Of a stretch of DNA of 64,000 nucleotides, positions 1 through 12,459 are shown piece by piece. Position numbers and translations under genes: made by a program. Origin of the DNA: Phaeosphaeria sp. MPI-PUGE-AT-0046c (taxonomy: Eukaryota; Ascomycota; Dothideomycetes; Pleosporales; Phaeosphaeriaceae); contig JAGTJN010000007.1 of the NCBI GenBank assembly GCA_020747045.1, forward strand, positions 372,001-436,000, in the 5' to 3' direction. Position 1 is the first letter of the stretch. Each line of letters opens with the position of its first letter. Below the pieces are notes generated by a model. The model did not search any database. It was given only the letters and a program-made list of their open reading frames with translations, and had not been told where the DNA came from.

Positions 1-764
1 ACGGCAGGAGATTGGACCGAGGCGATGCGCGGCAATCGAGTCACAGGCACGACCGAATGTGTGGATTGTGGTCGTGGAAATGGCGATTGAAGTCTGGACG
101 AATGCTCAAGGGGTCTCACATGAGGAACTGTAAGTACAAGCGGGCGTTGCGCTGGCGCCGTCATTGCGTCCATCCCGTCCATCCATGAAAAAGGCGGCGA
201 AATTGAACATCCTTGTCACCCCGGAAGCGCGGCTTTGACAGCCTTGGCCGACTGCCAGAGACGGTCGAGCTTCAGGACAGTGAAAGGCACTGTGGCTGTG
301 ACATGTTATACAAGTTGACCTCAGAAGGCGAGGCTTGCACTGAGTTCTCTCGTCTCGTTGGGCTTGACATAGTCCAGCAACACAAAGTGACAGATGTAGC
401 GCAATGTCAGCGACTGCTCGATGCGGTACACATGCCGTCTAAGCGGCCAGGGGATGCCGTGGACATGTTCACGTGCGCCAACCTCGTCATGCCGCAGGCT
501 GTCACCCGGTACAAGGCATTAGAGTTCACCTAGGCCCTGCAGTAGTCCAAGCCTCCAGACATGCTGCTGTTTGGAGACTTGCGCGCGCTGTACTGTAGTC
601 TACTATAGTACTTTGTTGTGGCTGGTGATTTGGGACTGGCCGCACGTGCATGCTGTGGCGGCATGCAGAACCGAGTTGGGCGACTGCGAAACCACGCTCG
701 CCATCTCGCCATCTTGAAATTTCTGCTGGGCTAGGTTACATCACAACAAGCTACAACAAGCAAG
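1..764. other. No gene recognised (left edge and MRI1 upstream region)
   Basis: I see no convincing coding region here. The longest open frame on the + strand (213-533) has no ATG at its 5' end and no recognisable domain. The last 100-150 bases before 765 are presumably the promoter and 5' leader of the isomerase gene. No TATA box, repeat or RNA gene stands out. Confidence 0.5.
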
Positions 765-1989
765 ATGGTGCTCCAAGCGATCAAGTACTCGCGAGGACAA
801 CTCGAGATTCTCGACCAGCTGAAATTGCCCCACGCCGAAGAGTACGACCACATCTACTCGAGCACTGATGCATGGCATGCCATCAAGGAGATGCGCACTC
901 GAGGTGCGCCCGCCATTGCTATCGTGGCCGCCTTGTCCCTGGCAGTCGAGCTTTCAAACATGAAGTTGTCTTCAGTAGCCGAAGAGGTGCAAATCTTCAT
1001 CACAGAGAAGCTCGACTACCTCGTCACGAGCCGGCCAACCGCAGTCAACCTAGCAGATGCGGCGGGCAAGCTCAGGAACATCACCGAAACAGCTGCAGCA
1101 AAACAAGGCGCGACTGGTGAATCCGTCAGAGAGGCATACGTGCAGGCAGCCGAGCAGATGTTGGTTGACGATGTGAGCGACAACGAGAACATCGGCAAGC
1201 ATGGTGCAGACTGGATCATGAAGCACTCTGCGGCAAGCAAAAATGGCCCAGTAAGCATGCTGACGCATTGCAACACCGGGTAGGACACTATGTATTGTGA
1301 TGAAATCTTGTACTAACTCTTGAAGATCTCTAGCAACAGCAGGATACGGCACAGCTCTGGGTGTAATCCGGTCACTACATGCAACCGGCAATCTGAAACA
1401 TGCTTTCTGTTCAGAAACTCGACCATACAACCAAGGCTCAAGGCTCACAGCTTTCGAGCTCGTGCATGACCAGATACCTGCTACTCTAGTCACCGACTCC
1501 ATGGCTGCAGCACTGCTCAGACTGCGAGGCGGAAGTGAGAACATCGCTGGCATCGTTGTTGGCGCCGACCGCGTAGCTGCCAACGGAGACACCGCCAACA
1601 AGATCGGAACATACTCCCTGGCTATTCTCGCAAAGCACCATGGTGTCAAGTTCTTGGTAGCTGCACCTAGAACAACCATCGACCTCAACACCAAATCGGG
1701 AGCAGATATTGTCATTGAGGAGCGACCAGGGAAGGAGGTGACGCTTGTCAAGGGACCAAGACATGATGGAGTGACGCTGGATCTGGGGGTGGTAGAGACC
1801 ATCAGCATTGCGGCGAATGGGATCGGAGTGTGGAATCCGGCCTTCGATGTCACACCTGCTGAACTAATTGATGGCATCATCACCGAGGTGGGAGTCATGG
1901 AGAAGGATGGCGATGGCGTCTTCCATTTGGAGCAAGTTTTCAACAAGGATGGCTCCGAAGTGAAGCCCTCGACGATCGGTGGTCTGTAG
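765..1989 (+). CDS. MRI1: Methylthioribose-1-phosphate isomerase (Mri1), methionine salvage
   Basis: This is the aldose-ketose isomerase that converts 5-methylthioribose-1-phosphate to 5-methylthioribulose-1-phosphate in the cytosolic methionine salvage pathway. It belongs to the eIF2B-alpha/beta/delta-like family. The model is join(765..1279,1326..1989), 392 aa, the usual length for the family. The 46-nt intron removes a TAG directly after the exon 1 end and joins ...HCNTG to SLATAGYG. Visible family motifs are the early TRGAPAI segment, the candidate catalytic Cys169 in the THCNTG segment, and Asp253 in the VGADRVAANGD loop followed by NKIGTYSLA. The C-terminal region carries the expected NPAFDVTPAELI segment. 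The start is the first ATG of the frame, preceded by a purine at -3. It is convergent with the small coiled-coil gene at 2302-2593. Confidence 0.95.
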
Positions 1990-2301
1990 ATTATGCTTCC
2001 AAATTCCACCCACTGGTCCTTTGAGAACACTGGAGGAGATTCAAGCTACACGTTCATGCCTCATTTGCAATCTGACATTTCAGAGCTTCGATATGCTACC
2101 CCCTGGCTCAAGCTTCAAAAGCAACCTTGTGCTTTATGTTCTGTCAGCACGGTAATGATTGAAGGACGCGTATAAGCATCATAATCAAGATCTCGCGCTG
2201 AGAGGACACTCAGTCAGGGCTGTCTGGTCAAGCTGTGCTATGGCGTACATCACCGATGAACAGGCGGGTCTTGCGGAAGTGACTGGGAAGGAACCACCGA
2301 A
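1990..2301. other. Convergent 3' intergenic spacer
   Basis: This spacer of about 310 bp lies between two convergent genes and probably holds their 3' untranslated ends. I see no open frame, repeat or RNA gene with support. Confidence 0.5.
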
Positions 2302-2593
2302 TCAAGAAGCATTTTTGCTTTCCTTCTCAGTAACGTTGTCGCTGGATTCTCCTGGCTGTGCTTTCATCTCTTGATCCGCCTTCTCCGCTTGTGCCAGTAG
2401 CTCTTCAATCTTCTTCTCCAAACTATCGAGATGCCCCTCCAAGGCAGCCGCGGTGCGCTCGCCGCGTTGTAGCTCCTTCATAGCCTGCAATGATCATCAG
2501 AGCGAATTTGCGCAATCAAGATCGCGCGCGTACCTCGGCGAAGTCAGCCTCTGGGCGCAACCCAGTTGTGTCCCCGTTCTGTTGCTTCGACAT
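2302..2593 (-). CDS. Small coiled-coil protein, function unknown
   Basis: A two-exon gene is proposed, complement(join(2302..2484,2534..2593)), 80 aa. The exon 1 end GAG|GTACGC and the acceptor TTGCAG|GC join in phase 0. The protein starts MSKQQNGD and continues into a strongly charged heptad-like stretch (residues about 22-57, LEGHLDSLEKKIEELLAQAEK), so it should form one long amphipathic helix. The C-terminal 20 residues are polar and disordered. I do not recognise the family. The coiled-coil composition would suit a subunit of a larger complex, but that is inference. Support is the clean splice and the helical pattern; there is no domain match. The start lies about 220 bp upstream of, and divergent from, the PAN1 start at 2814, so they may share a promoter. 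Confidence 0.55.
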
Positions 2594-2813
2594 GTTGGTG
2601 GAAAAGCAGGGCTTGTGTTGACGTAGTGCTCGAGCTTCATGTCCCAGCTCAGCAGCTAGCGCGACTTGGTGAAGCAAGAGCACAGACGCAGCCAGAGGAC
2701 GGAGGGCAACATCATCCCTCCGCTGACTACCGCTCGTGTCCACTTTGGTCTCTTCCCACCTATCGTATGCGTGCCGACTCACTCTCCATCCGATCCGCGA
2801 CATTTCGCTCAAC

Positions 2814-5800
2814 ATGTTCTCTGGGTCCAACTCGTACTTAGGGGGCGGCAACAGCGCCCGAGCCGGCCAGCCCCAGTATGGCCAGCAACAACAGTATGGG
2901 CAGCCCACAGGCTTCCAGGGTGGATTGGGGCCTCAGCCCACAGGCTTTGGAGGAGGACCAATGCAGCCACAATATACTGGAATGCCAGGGCAGCAACAGC
3001 AACAACAGCAACAACTTTACCAGATGCAGGCTCCCCAGCAGCAGCAATTCCAAACCGGGGCACCGCAGCAGCCGCCAGCCCAACCGCAACGACCGCAGCC
3101 AACTGGCATGACTTCGTCGCAAATGGCCGACTCCTTTCGGGGAAGCTCTTCGGCCTCTTCGGTTCCACCGCCAGTGCCTGCCAAGTCGAGCAAGATCCCA
3201 AACATAAGACTGTCCTTCATCACGGCGCAGGACCAAGCCAAGTTCGAGCAGTTGTTCAAGTCTGCTGCGGGCGATGCGCAAGCGCTGTCAGGAGACCAAG
3301 CGCGGGACCTGTTGATGCGCTCGAAGCTGTCTGGAGATGCTCTTTCTCACATCTGGTAGGTCTTGGACTGTGGTTAACGTGTACCTTGCTAACAAAATCA
3401 GGACGCTTTGCGACACGACCAAGTCCGGCCAACTCCTCTTCCCCGAATTCGCGCTTGCCATGTATCTTTGCAACCTCAAGCTGACTGGCAAAGACATACC
3501 CAACAGCCTCCCCGAGCGCGTCAAGAATGAAGTCTCTAGCATGGTCGACATCATCTCCTTCAACATCGCAGAAGACGGTCCTGGCAAGAGCGCCCCGGCC
3601 AGCAATGCGCCCAAGTTCAACGAGGGCCCCACGATCCAACAGCCGCAGCCGCAGCAGTCCAACAGCCAATTGCTGAACACGATGGTATCACAACCCACTG
3701 GCTATGGCCAGCAGCCAATGGGCATGCAGCCTACTGGTATGCAGCCGCAGCAAACTGGATTTGGACAAGCCCCTGGAGGGTACAATGGCCCTCGCCCGCC
3801 TATGCCACCAATGCCAACTGGTTTCGGGTCAACCCTGGCACCAATGCAAACCGGCATGGCACCTCTGAACGCTCAACCAACAGGCATGCCCGGACAATGG
3901 GGTCTCGTAAACAATCCTACCAGTGGTCTTCCGAACATTGAGGCTTTAGCAGCGCGCATGATGCCTCAGACTGGTCGCGAGGGAGGCAACCATACCACTG
4001 CTGGCTTGACTGGTAATGCCACAATTCCGTGGGCTATCACAAAGGGAGAAAAGAAGCTGTATGACGATACCTTCAGGGCTTGGGATGGCATGAGCAAAGG
4101 ATACATTAGCGGAGAGCAGGCCTTAGAGATCTTTGGACAAAGCGGGCTACCTAAGCCTGACCTGGAGCGCGTATGGACCCTGGCCGACTCGGCGGATCGT
4201 GGCCGTCTCAACCTGGACGAGTTTGCTGTTGCAATGCATTTGATCTATCGTAAACTGAACGGATACCCTATTCCAGCTCGACTACCTCCTGAGCTGGTCC
4301 CTCCTTCCACCCGCAATATCAATGATTCCATCGGTGCCATGAAGAATCTCCTTCGTGGAGATGCCGAGGACAGGAAGAACTCCGGTGCTTTCCTCCAACC
4401 GCAACGAACTGGCGTCAGCTATTTAAAGTCTCACTCGTTCCGGGCAGGTAGCCCTGCCGCAGGAGGTCGTAAGGATGCCACTGTCTTCCGCAACAATGAT
4501 GACAACGTCGGATATAAGTCTAGTGCTAGACATCGCCTCGGGGCTGGTGGTCGTTCGCCGTCGCCTGCACAACCTGCGTCTCCTTCATCTGAGCGTTCAG
4601 ACGAGATGTCTCTTGACCAGCTGCGCAAAAGTGTAAAGGAGAAGCAGATTCTCCTTGATGCCATGGACACCCGTGATGAGAACGCCGCCGACGAGGAGGA
4701 TGCCCTTGATCGCCGAGACCGTCGTGAGGCCGACGACCTCTACCGTCGTATTCGTAGGGTGCAAGAGGACATTGATGCTCATCCCAAAGCTTCACTGCGG
4801 TCCAACGACTCGGATGCTGAACGTCGCGCACTTAAACGCCAGCTGCAGACCCTTACAGACCGCTTGCCCGAGCTTGCATCAAATGTTCGTCGCACCGAGC
4901 GCGAGATTGCGGATGCCCAGTTGGAACTGTTCAGGCTCAAAGACGCCAAAGCTCATCCTGGATCATCCTCTACAATTGTGGGGACTGGCCCTGGCGGTGC
5001 TGTCACTGAGTCTGATCGTCTCAAGGCTCGTGCCAAAGCCATGATGCAAGCACGTTCTGCCGCTTTGACTGGACGCCCCGCTCCGGCTGGCACCGACGAT
5101 GGCGGTGCAGCAACAGAGCGTCTTGAGAAGGAGAATTCGCGCATCCGATCTGAGAGGGAGAACAACGAGCGCATGATCCGTGATGTTGAAGACAGCGTGA
5201 GAGAGTACACTAAAGGTTTGGAATCAAGCCTCAAGGAGGGTGGACATGATAATTCTAGCGAGCATGAGCGACGTCGATGGGAGGAGGCTTTGGGTGTTGA
5301 AGACGAGGTCAAGGACTTCATCTTCGATCTTCAACGAAGCAGTCGTTCTTCACGTGTTCGAAAGGAAGAGTAAGCGCTCGTGCCCATCATGATATCCTTA
5401 TTCCAAGATACTAATTTACGGTAGCACTTCGCGTGACACCTATCGAGCCAGCTCTCGACCCGAGGAGAATCGTTCTGCCTCATCCAGATACGAGAGCCCG
5501 TCGGCTGGCGCTGATGCAGCAGCACGTCCGTCTGCGGCACCGGCAAGTGGTGGGTCATACGCTTCTTACAAGACACCTGAAGAGCGTGCGGCATTCATAA
5601 AACAGCAAGCAGAGCAGCGTATGGCTGAGCGTTTAGCTGCTCTGGGCATCAAGGCTCCGGTCAAGGCAGGGGAATCTCCACAGCAGCGTGCTGAGCGTGG
5701 GAAGAAAGAGCGTGACGAGAAGCTCCGCCAGGCTGAAGAGGAAGACAGGCGCCGGGAGGAGGAACGCCAGCAAAGGCTCAACGATGAATCCAGTGCTCCA

Positions 5801-7093
5801 CCTGTTGCAGCCAAGGGCAGTGGCAAGAAGCCCGCCCCTCCGCCTCCGGCATCGCGCAAGAACAAGGCAGATGTCGCACAACACGATGTCAAGCAAGCTG
5901 AGGCAGAAGCTAAAAAGGCGGAAACCGATATGGATGAGAAGGTACTCCGGGAGCGACAGGAAGCACAGGAGGCGGAGACGAAGCGCATGGAGTATGTACA
6001 AGCACCACTTGTTAGCAATGTTACTAACGGCTATATCAGGGAAGAGGAACGACGCCAAGAAGATGACCTGGCCAAGGAGCGCGAGGCTTCGCAAGCACGA
6101 CTTCGCGCGCTCGAGGAACAAGTACAGCAAGGCAAGTTGAAGAAGGCGGAAGAGAAGAAGCGCAGAGCAGCTGCTCAGAAAGAGCAGAAGGAGCAGGAGA
6201 GTAGGCTCACCGCTCAGCGCGCCGAGCTTGAAGCTGCCCGGGAGCGTGAGCGACAGCTGCAATTGCAGCTTGAAGCTTTAGATGATGATGACTCTTCCGA
6301 TGATGAAGGTCCTCAGAACATCACACCTCAGGATACAACGCCAACTGCTAGCCAAGAGCTGCCACGCGAGACTGCACCTCCTCCAGCGCCTCCGATGCCC
6401 GTCCACCAGAACACCCCACCGTCTTCAATCGCTAGCCCACCCGCCTCGTCATTGACCAGCCCTCATGCGGAAACCGAAACCAAGAACCCATTCCTCAAGA
6501 AGATGGCCTTGACAAACCAGGAGAGCGCATCGACGCCGCCACCTCCCCCCAGCAACACTAGTGAGATGTCTACCAATCCCTTCCACCGTCTAACACAGCA
6601 GGAGGCTACTAAAGCTGTGACGCCTACGTTCACCGAGCCAACCGCGCCCTCAGGTCGTAGGGGACACCAGGAGGATGACGACTGGTCTGTCGTCGACTCT
6701 GATGATTCCTCATCTGACGATGACGAGGGCCCATCGAAAGGTGGAGCTCAGCATCTCGCATCAATCCTCTTCGGCACAATGGCACCTCCTCGACCTCTCT
6801 CAGCAATGGACAACAAGAGTCCACGTCCCGAAAGTCCCGCCGTGAGCTCGCCTCCAGCAGGTATCCCACCTCCACCACCGATGCCTTCTGGCTCTGCACC
6901 GCCACCTCCTCCAGGCCCACCTCCACCACCTGGGGGTGCAGCACCTCCTCCTCCACCGATGCCCAGCATGAAGGCACCAGGCGGCGCGCCCGGCCGTGGT
7001 GCGTTGCTCGGTGAGATTCAAGCTGGTAAGGGACTGAGGAAGGTGGAGACGAAGGATCGGAGCACGTCTTCTACTGCGGGTCGTGTTTTGTGA
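2814..7093 (+). CDS. PAN1: Pan1, actin cytoskeleton/endocytosis scaffold (EH-domain, WH2)
   Basis: Pan1 is the Arp2/3-activating endocytic coat scaffold, working with End3 and Sla1 at cortical actin patches. The model is join(2814..3355,3402..5369,5425..5991,6040..7093), 1376 aa, normal for filamentous fungi. The N-terminus is Gln/Pro-rich with repeated PTG motifs (residues about 20-100 and again about 270-370). There are two EH domains at about 131-225 and 393-485, the second with a good EF-hand-like loop. Coiled coil follows at about 580-695 and a highly charged helical region at about 935-1105. The C-terminus has a polyproline block (about 1290-1335) and a short WH2-like actin-binding motif (GALLGEIQAGKGLRK). 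The start MFSGSNSYLGG was chosen over an in-frame ATG at 2736 because it begins the typical Pan1 N-terminus. The third intron (5992-6039) is 48 nt, in frame and stop-free. Confidence 0.94.
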
Positions 7094-8116
7094 GAGATGT
7101 AAATGGAGCTTTGTGATTGCATTGTAGAATACTTGCGCCTTGTAAAGACTGTTAATCGAAAGTGTTCATACTCGCACATGCTCCCTATGTCACAGTACCC
7201 TCGCATCTCCCTCCATTGAGTATTAACCACGTGTAAAGTGCAGCAAGCAGCTGCTCAGACCGCTTTGTTTCTACTACAAGGTAATTCCCACGGTTGCTGT
7301 AGTCTTGAACACCGCTGCTTGGGAATCCATTGATGTGAGAGTTCCGTATTCATGGGCAGATCCCCTTAGCTGGTCGTACTGGGTCTAATAGCCTTGAATG
7401 CGCCATACGTTCAGAGGAGGCGAGGAACCTTGCATGTGTTCGAGAGCAGGACTGAAGGGTGCAGTATTGTCCGGTGATAAGAAGATTTTGTATCTCATTC
7501 CAGGTAATACTCATTCGTTTCAGTCCCGTTGGCTGTTGAATTCCTCAAGGAAATTCAGCGCTTCGGGTGGTAATCATAGGTCGCTCGGGGGGATTACGGG
7601 GCTGGCGTCGTTGCTTTGCTGTGCTTCATCGCGAAAAAATGAAATGCTCTATTCTTGACTCATCACATATGTGCATCTTGCCTGCCCTATGGTGCCTTTT
7701 GTTCTAACCATGCTCTTCCTACATGATGAATTCATTGCGCTGGTAAGATTGTACATATTCTGTCCTGTACTGATTTGCGCTCCGAGCTCCATAAGAAATT
7801 CACTGTGATTCAAAGGTACTAGGTCGAGTGCGGCTATCTTGCTAAACCTTGGAAGTGGTGATGTTGAGTTCACGTGCTGCCACTTCCTTGTCGATGCCTG
7901 TTCTAGCGCTAGTTAAGTCCGACAACATTGCGATCCTAAGAATTTCTGGACTGAGCTGCAACACCTTCTCTCCACAACTACCCTATCTTTTTGCGTTTAA
8001 ACTACTCGCGATCCTGATAAGCAACTCTCTGGATCGCATACTGCCGACTTCTGCACTCTCACAAGCTTCCGCACCCACCAATCCGAATCAACGCCGCGCG
8101 CCGCCAACTCGCAATC
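7094..8116. other. Intergenic region between PAN1 and the SPP2-like gene
   Basis: About 1 kb with no supported gene. Short open frames on both strands lack domains and splice context. The final 150 bases before 8117 are pyrimidine-rich (CTTCTCTCC-type tracts), typical of fungal promoters and 5' leaders. Confidence 0.5.
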
Positions 8117-9544
8117 ATGGCCGCCCCTAAGCCGGGCGGCTTCAAGATGTCGCTGGGGGGGTTAAAAGGCAAAGTCGGCCCAAAGGCTTCTTCAGCATCA
8201 AAAGACACGAAACGGCCACGACTGGCGCTTGGTGATGACGAGGAGGACGACACGAACCAGCAACAAGAGATCTCTGGCTGGGATGCGGCAGAGGGCGGCG
8301 CAGTTGATATCGCGGGGAAAAAGGAAAAGGAAGGACCGCGCGTCATACCAGCATTGCCAAACCGCGACTGGCGCAACGATGCGCGGCGGAAGCATCTTTC
8401 GAAAGCACCCCACACCCAGGCACAGAATGGAGATGTCGCGGAGCCGGTCGAAGGGGGACAGGTGCAATATGGCCTCACAATACTCAAGAAAGCCAGCACA
8501 CCAACAGACGTCGCAGAACACCCTGCAGCGGCTGCTGAGTCGGCAGAGCCAATGGAGGACGTCAAGGCTAGTCTCACCGAGGAACAGCGGCTAGAGCAGA
8601 AAGCTATGGATGCACTGATCAACGGCAAGACGGACGACGATCGAGTCATTCCTCTGCAAAGCGAAGAAGAGGCGTTCCTAGACGAAGTACGCAATGCGCC
8701 AGATGCGCCTACGCTCGATTCCTATGAAGCAACACCCATCGAAGGCTTTGGCGCTGCACTACTTCGCGGCATGGGTTGGAAAGATGGCGATGCAGTTGGC
8801 AAGAACGGTCCAGCACAAAAGCCGAAAGAAGTGAAGCGCCGTGCAGCACTGCTCGGAATTGGCGCAAAGGAAGAAGCCGGCACTGGTGTCGAGCTTGGGG
8901 ATTTCAAGGGAGCCAGGGGAAAGGGCAAGAAGGTTGCGCAGGCCTACAACCCCGTTGCATTGCGCAACAAAGTCACAGGCGAAATTATCACAGAGGACGA
9001 GCTTAAAGCCAAGTTAGAGCAGCAGGATATGGTGCAAGACGAGCAATCGAAGAAGGCGAGGCGGAGGCATAGCGATGAGGACAGCGAAGACGAGCGACGG
9101 CGCGAGCGACGGCGTGACAGAAGAGATGACCGACATCGCGATCGCAGGCGAGACGACGATTACAATAGCGAGCCAAGACAAAGTCGAAATCAAGATCGCA
9201 AGGATGACCCACAACGCGAGAAGGATGCCTCCTACGACAGTGATCGCAGGCGAGACAAGCGCAAAGACAAGTATCGGGATGATGACTACGATAGCGAGCG
9301 CAGGTCAAAGCGTAGAGACAGGGAAGACGACCATGACAGCAACCGTCGGAGCGAAAAGCGAAGAGATCGCAGTCGTAGTCCAGACCATGATAGACGGGAG
9401 AAGAAGCGCGATCGATACCGCAGCCGCAGTCGAGATTCGAGGAGAGATCGCGACCGTCGAGACAGAAGCCGGAGCTATGACGGCCGACGAAGTCGCAAGA
9501 AGGAGTATGATGATGAGCGAGACGATAGGAAGAGGAGACATTAG
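8117..9544 (+). CDS. SPP2: Spp2/GPKOW-like G-patch pre-mRNA splicing factor
   Basis: Spp2 is the G-patch cofactor that recruits and activates the DEAH helicase Prp2 at the spliceosome's first catalytic step; the human relative is GPKOW. The frame is an uninterrupted 475 aa. The N-terminus is basic and Gly-rich (SLGGLKGKVG). The Spp2-type G-patch sits at about residues 200-250, recognisable by PIEGFGAALLRGMGWKDGD, followed by the KRRAALLGIGA extension. From about residue 310 the protein becomes an extended Arg/Asp/Glu/Ser repeat tail, ending in RS-like dipeptides, much longer than in budding yeast Spp2. The start ATG follows a pyrimidine-rich leader (gcaATCATGG context). It is convergent with the MFS gene at 9692; only about 150 bp separates the stop codons. 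Confidence 0.9.
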   Translation: MAAPKPGGFKMSLGGLKGKVGPKASSASKDTKRPRLALGDDEEDDTNQQQEISGWDAAEGGAVDIAGKKEKEGPRVIPALPNRDWRNDARRKHLSKAPHTQAQNGDVAEPVEGGQVQYGLTILKKASTPTDVAEHPAAAAESAEPMEDVKASLTEEQRLEQKAMDALINGKTDDDRVIPLQSEEEAFLDEVRNAPDAPTLDSYEATPIEGFGAALLRGMGWKDGDAVGKNGPAQKPKEVKRRAALLGIGAKEEAGTGVELGDFKGARGKGKKVAQAYNPVALRNKVTGEIITEDELKAKLEQQDMVQDEQSKKARRRHSDEDSEDERRRERRRDRRDDRHRDRRRDDDYNSEPRQSRNQDRKDDPQREKDASYDSDRRRDKRKDKYRDDDYDSERRSKRRDREDDHDSNRRSEKRRDRSRSPDHDRREKKRDRYRSRSRDSRRDRDRRDRSRSYDGRRSRKKEYDDERDDRKRRH

Positions 9545-9691
9545 CATATGAAGCATTTTAGGCGCATCATTCCTCATCCCTGGGGATGGGTAGAATCGAC
9601 AGCAGATTCAAAGCATACCTATTTGTGAGGTAGTATAATCATGCAACCAACGCACCCATTGAACATCTCTGATCCCAAACATTTCATATCC

Positions 9692-11604
9692 TTACAACAT
9701 GTACAAGAAGTCCGGCTTCTGATCTCCCATCTCCTCCACCTCCGTCTCACTCTTCCCATGCACCCACCCATCTCTCTTCCCAGCCAATCTTTTCTTGTTC
9801 TCGTTCACCAGCATAAACCTAGTAACAATACTGCCCCCGAACAAAAACAGCGCCAAATACGCCAACACAACGCCATGTCCCAGAAAGAACCTCGGCGCGT
9901 CCTTGGCCCTATAGATGTTCGAACTCACCACCCCATTGATATTTCCCCATCCAATCACAAATCCCAAAGTAACACCTCTTTTGTATACGCCCTCGACATT
10001 ATTCGACGTCCAGGATATCGTGTTCGCTATGCACGGATATATCCCCAGCGCCCCGAGGAAAGTGCCCGCGTACTGCACGCCCGGCGTGGACGAGCCGAGG
10101 AGCATGCTGAAGCCGACGATGCCGAAGAGGGACATGAAGATGTTACATAGGCCACGCTGCTGCGTGCGGTCGGCCAGCCATCCGATGAAGACGGTGACGA
10201 CTGCGGCGAGGGCATAGGGCGGGACGGAGAGGAGGTTTGCGGTGGTGGAGGTGTAGCCGAGCTGTTTTATGATTGTGGGGAGGAAGAGGGAGAAGGCGTA
10301 GAGAGAGCCGTCTGCGCCCCTGTTTTTGGTTAGTCAGTAGAGGTTTGGACTATGGGGGGAGTAGTTGTATGATATCGGATTGCCGCGTCGAGGAAGAACA
10401 TGTCCCAGGTTAGGAGTGCAGCTTACATGTATATGATGGCGAACATGAGGGTTTTCCAGTCTTTTACGGATTGCCAGAAGTACTTCATTTGGAACTTTTC
10501 GTGGTTGGCTGAGGCTTGTTTGTCGGCGCGGAGACGGCGGAGGACGCGGGCTCGGTCATCGGGCGTCAAGAACGTGGCTTCAGCGGGAAAGTCATGGACC
10601 ATCCAGTAGGATGCAATACCGACGAGGATGGTAGCAAGGCCTTCGAGGATCTAGAGGTGGTATCGTTAGTGTTGCTCTTTCAGAGATTGGATGTATGTCA
10701 GTGAATTCTGATACATATGTGAGGACTTACAAAAATCCATGCCCACCCTGGTTTCCCACCAACCCCGCCCATCTGAGCTATTCCAGCTGCGAGGAGACCA
10801 CCAAAGGAGCCTGCAAGTGCCGCGGCGGAGAAGAAGATGGCGGCTCGGATGCCGAATTCTGAGCGCTTGTACCAGCAGCTAGGAGGCATCAGTTCTCCAT
10901 ACTGGATTGAATGAGACGAAGACAGGCTTACGATAAGTAGTAATTAACACCAGGAAACAGCCCAGCTTCGGCAACGCCCAGCCACCATCGCTATTCACAT
11001 CAGTCAGTTCGGATCCCTAGCCCAATATCATCGCGACGACCCTCCCACTTACTGCAGTCATGAGCCCAGCATAGTTGTGCACTAAACCCATACACGTCAT
11101 GCAAATCCCCCACCACACCATGATAATCGGCAGGAAAACACTTGGTCGCATCTTCTTGAGCAGCACGTTTGTCAACGGCTCAAAGACAGAGTAGCTGATG
11201 AAGAAAATGGTCAAACTCATGTTGTACTGCGAGTTGGAGAGACCGAGATCTTCTTGCAGGCCGTCGACTTTGGCGTTGCCGATGTTGGTGCGATCGAGGA
11301 ATGAGATGAGATAGAGGAAGGAGAGCCAGGGGATTAATTTGAAGTCGAGTTTGCGGAGGAGGGTGCGGTCCTAGGTGTGGGCGTGGTCAGATACGGTGAT
11401 ACGTCAAGACAGTGATGGTGTAGATATGAATTGGGATGGAATGGGATATGGTGGATTTACATGAGCAGCGCGTTCTTCATCGCTAAGACCAGCATCTGGG
11501 TCAGGTAGGTTTTCAATGGTGTGTCTGTCGTTCTCGATGTGGTCGTGGCCAATCTTCTTCTCTTCACTCGCGCGATCATTGAGTCTTTCTGCTGCCGAGG
11601 CCAT
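9692..11604 (-). CDS. MFS transporter, ACS family (Dal5/Tna1-like)
   Basis: This is a plasma-membrane major facilitator of the anion:cation symporter family, whose fungal members carry allantoate, nicotinate, pantothenate, biotin precursors or similar anions. The model is complement(join(9692..10319,10427..10650,10731..10878,10932..10990,11053..11370,11461..11604)), 506 aa, with all joins in frame. The family hallmark FLDRTNIGNAK follows the first membrane segment, about 60-70 residues in. The central basic cytoplasmic loop (DRARVLRRLRADKQA) and about 12 hydrophobic segments fit. Five small introns, all GT-AG, interrupt it. The start at MASAAERLND was chosen over an upstream in-frame ATG at 11631. 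The substrate cannot be read from sequence. The next gene leftwards (DHA2) is also an MFS member, but from a different subfamily. Confidence 0.88.
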
Positions 11605-12459
11605 GTTGGGAAGATACCGTATAGTAGACAAGGTTCATTCAGGAGAAGGAACTATATTCACAGAGAGCCAAAGCAAACCTCGACAACTCAAAATCGTGTA
11701 GGGATCGAACGCAAAATCAAGAGCTGCAGTGCAGCGGCTACTGCACCTCAACCTTAAGAACAGTAATCTTCCCTTCTCGCTCAAAGACGTCACATCAAAC
11801 CCACATTGTGCCCATCTCCGCTACATTCTCCAGCCCGAGGCTACCCACCTACCTATCAAATCCCATACCTCCATCTCGCCTTCGCCCTACGTTCTCCCGC
11901 TCTCCCCACACCAATGCTTGTTAGCGCATGTCGATCTCTTCGTGGCACTTCCGTCACACCTCGCAGCCGTTGCAGCGGCACGTCGCCTGTCACGCTGTTC
12001 CAGCCGCTTCGTCATGGCGTGGAACATGCTTTTTAGATCCATGGGCCGAGCGAAGATGCGGAGTGGTGTGGGCGTCATGATGCCAAGATGAACGCTTGGG
12101 GCGCATCGTCAATGGGGAAGTGGGGCGCGGGGGGTTAAGCTTCGACGTAAGCGTGTCTTGTGACGTGCTTCTTTGGACATCGCAAGTGTCGTTTCGGAGC
12201 ATATTCGGATAACTTCTGAGGAGAGCTGATCGTTTGTGGTGCGATTGCTAAGCAGAGTGTTCGAGCTTTGGGTGTTTGGCAGTGCTTGCTGTAGGACTAG
12301 GCATATTCACCGTGGAAGTATGGCACATGATGATCTAGACTATGACCTCACGTCATTATGGCGCTTGAGAGATGACAAAAAACAATGCTTCATTCATATG
12401 CCTCTGAAACTTTTGGTGTGAGCTTGCTGATGGTCCATGGCATCCACACACGACCCATA
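11605..12459. other. Spacer between two MFS transporter genes
   Basis: About 850 bp lying upstream of the ACS transporter and downstream of the DHA2 transporter, both on the minus strand. Several short open frames overlap here, but none has a domain or consistent splicing. I see no repeat or RNA gene. Confidence 0.5.

Noticed and set aside
213..533. 106-codon open frame near the left edge
   Set aside because: It does not start with ATG, has no recognisable domain and no splice context; its composition looks like translated non-coding sequence.
1050..2030. 326-codon antisense frame opposite MRI1
   Set aside because: It mirrors the strongly supported sense gene and has no domain of its own.
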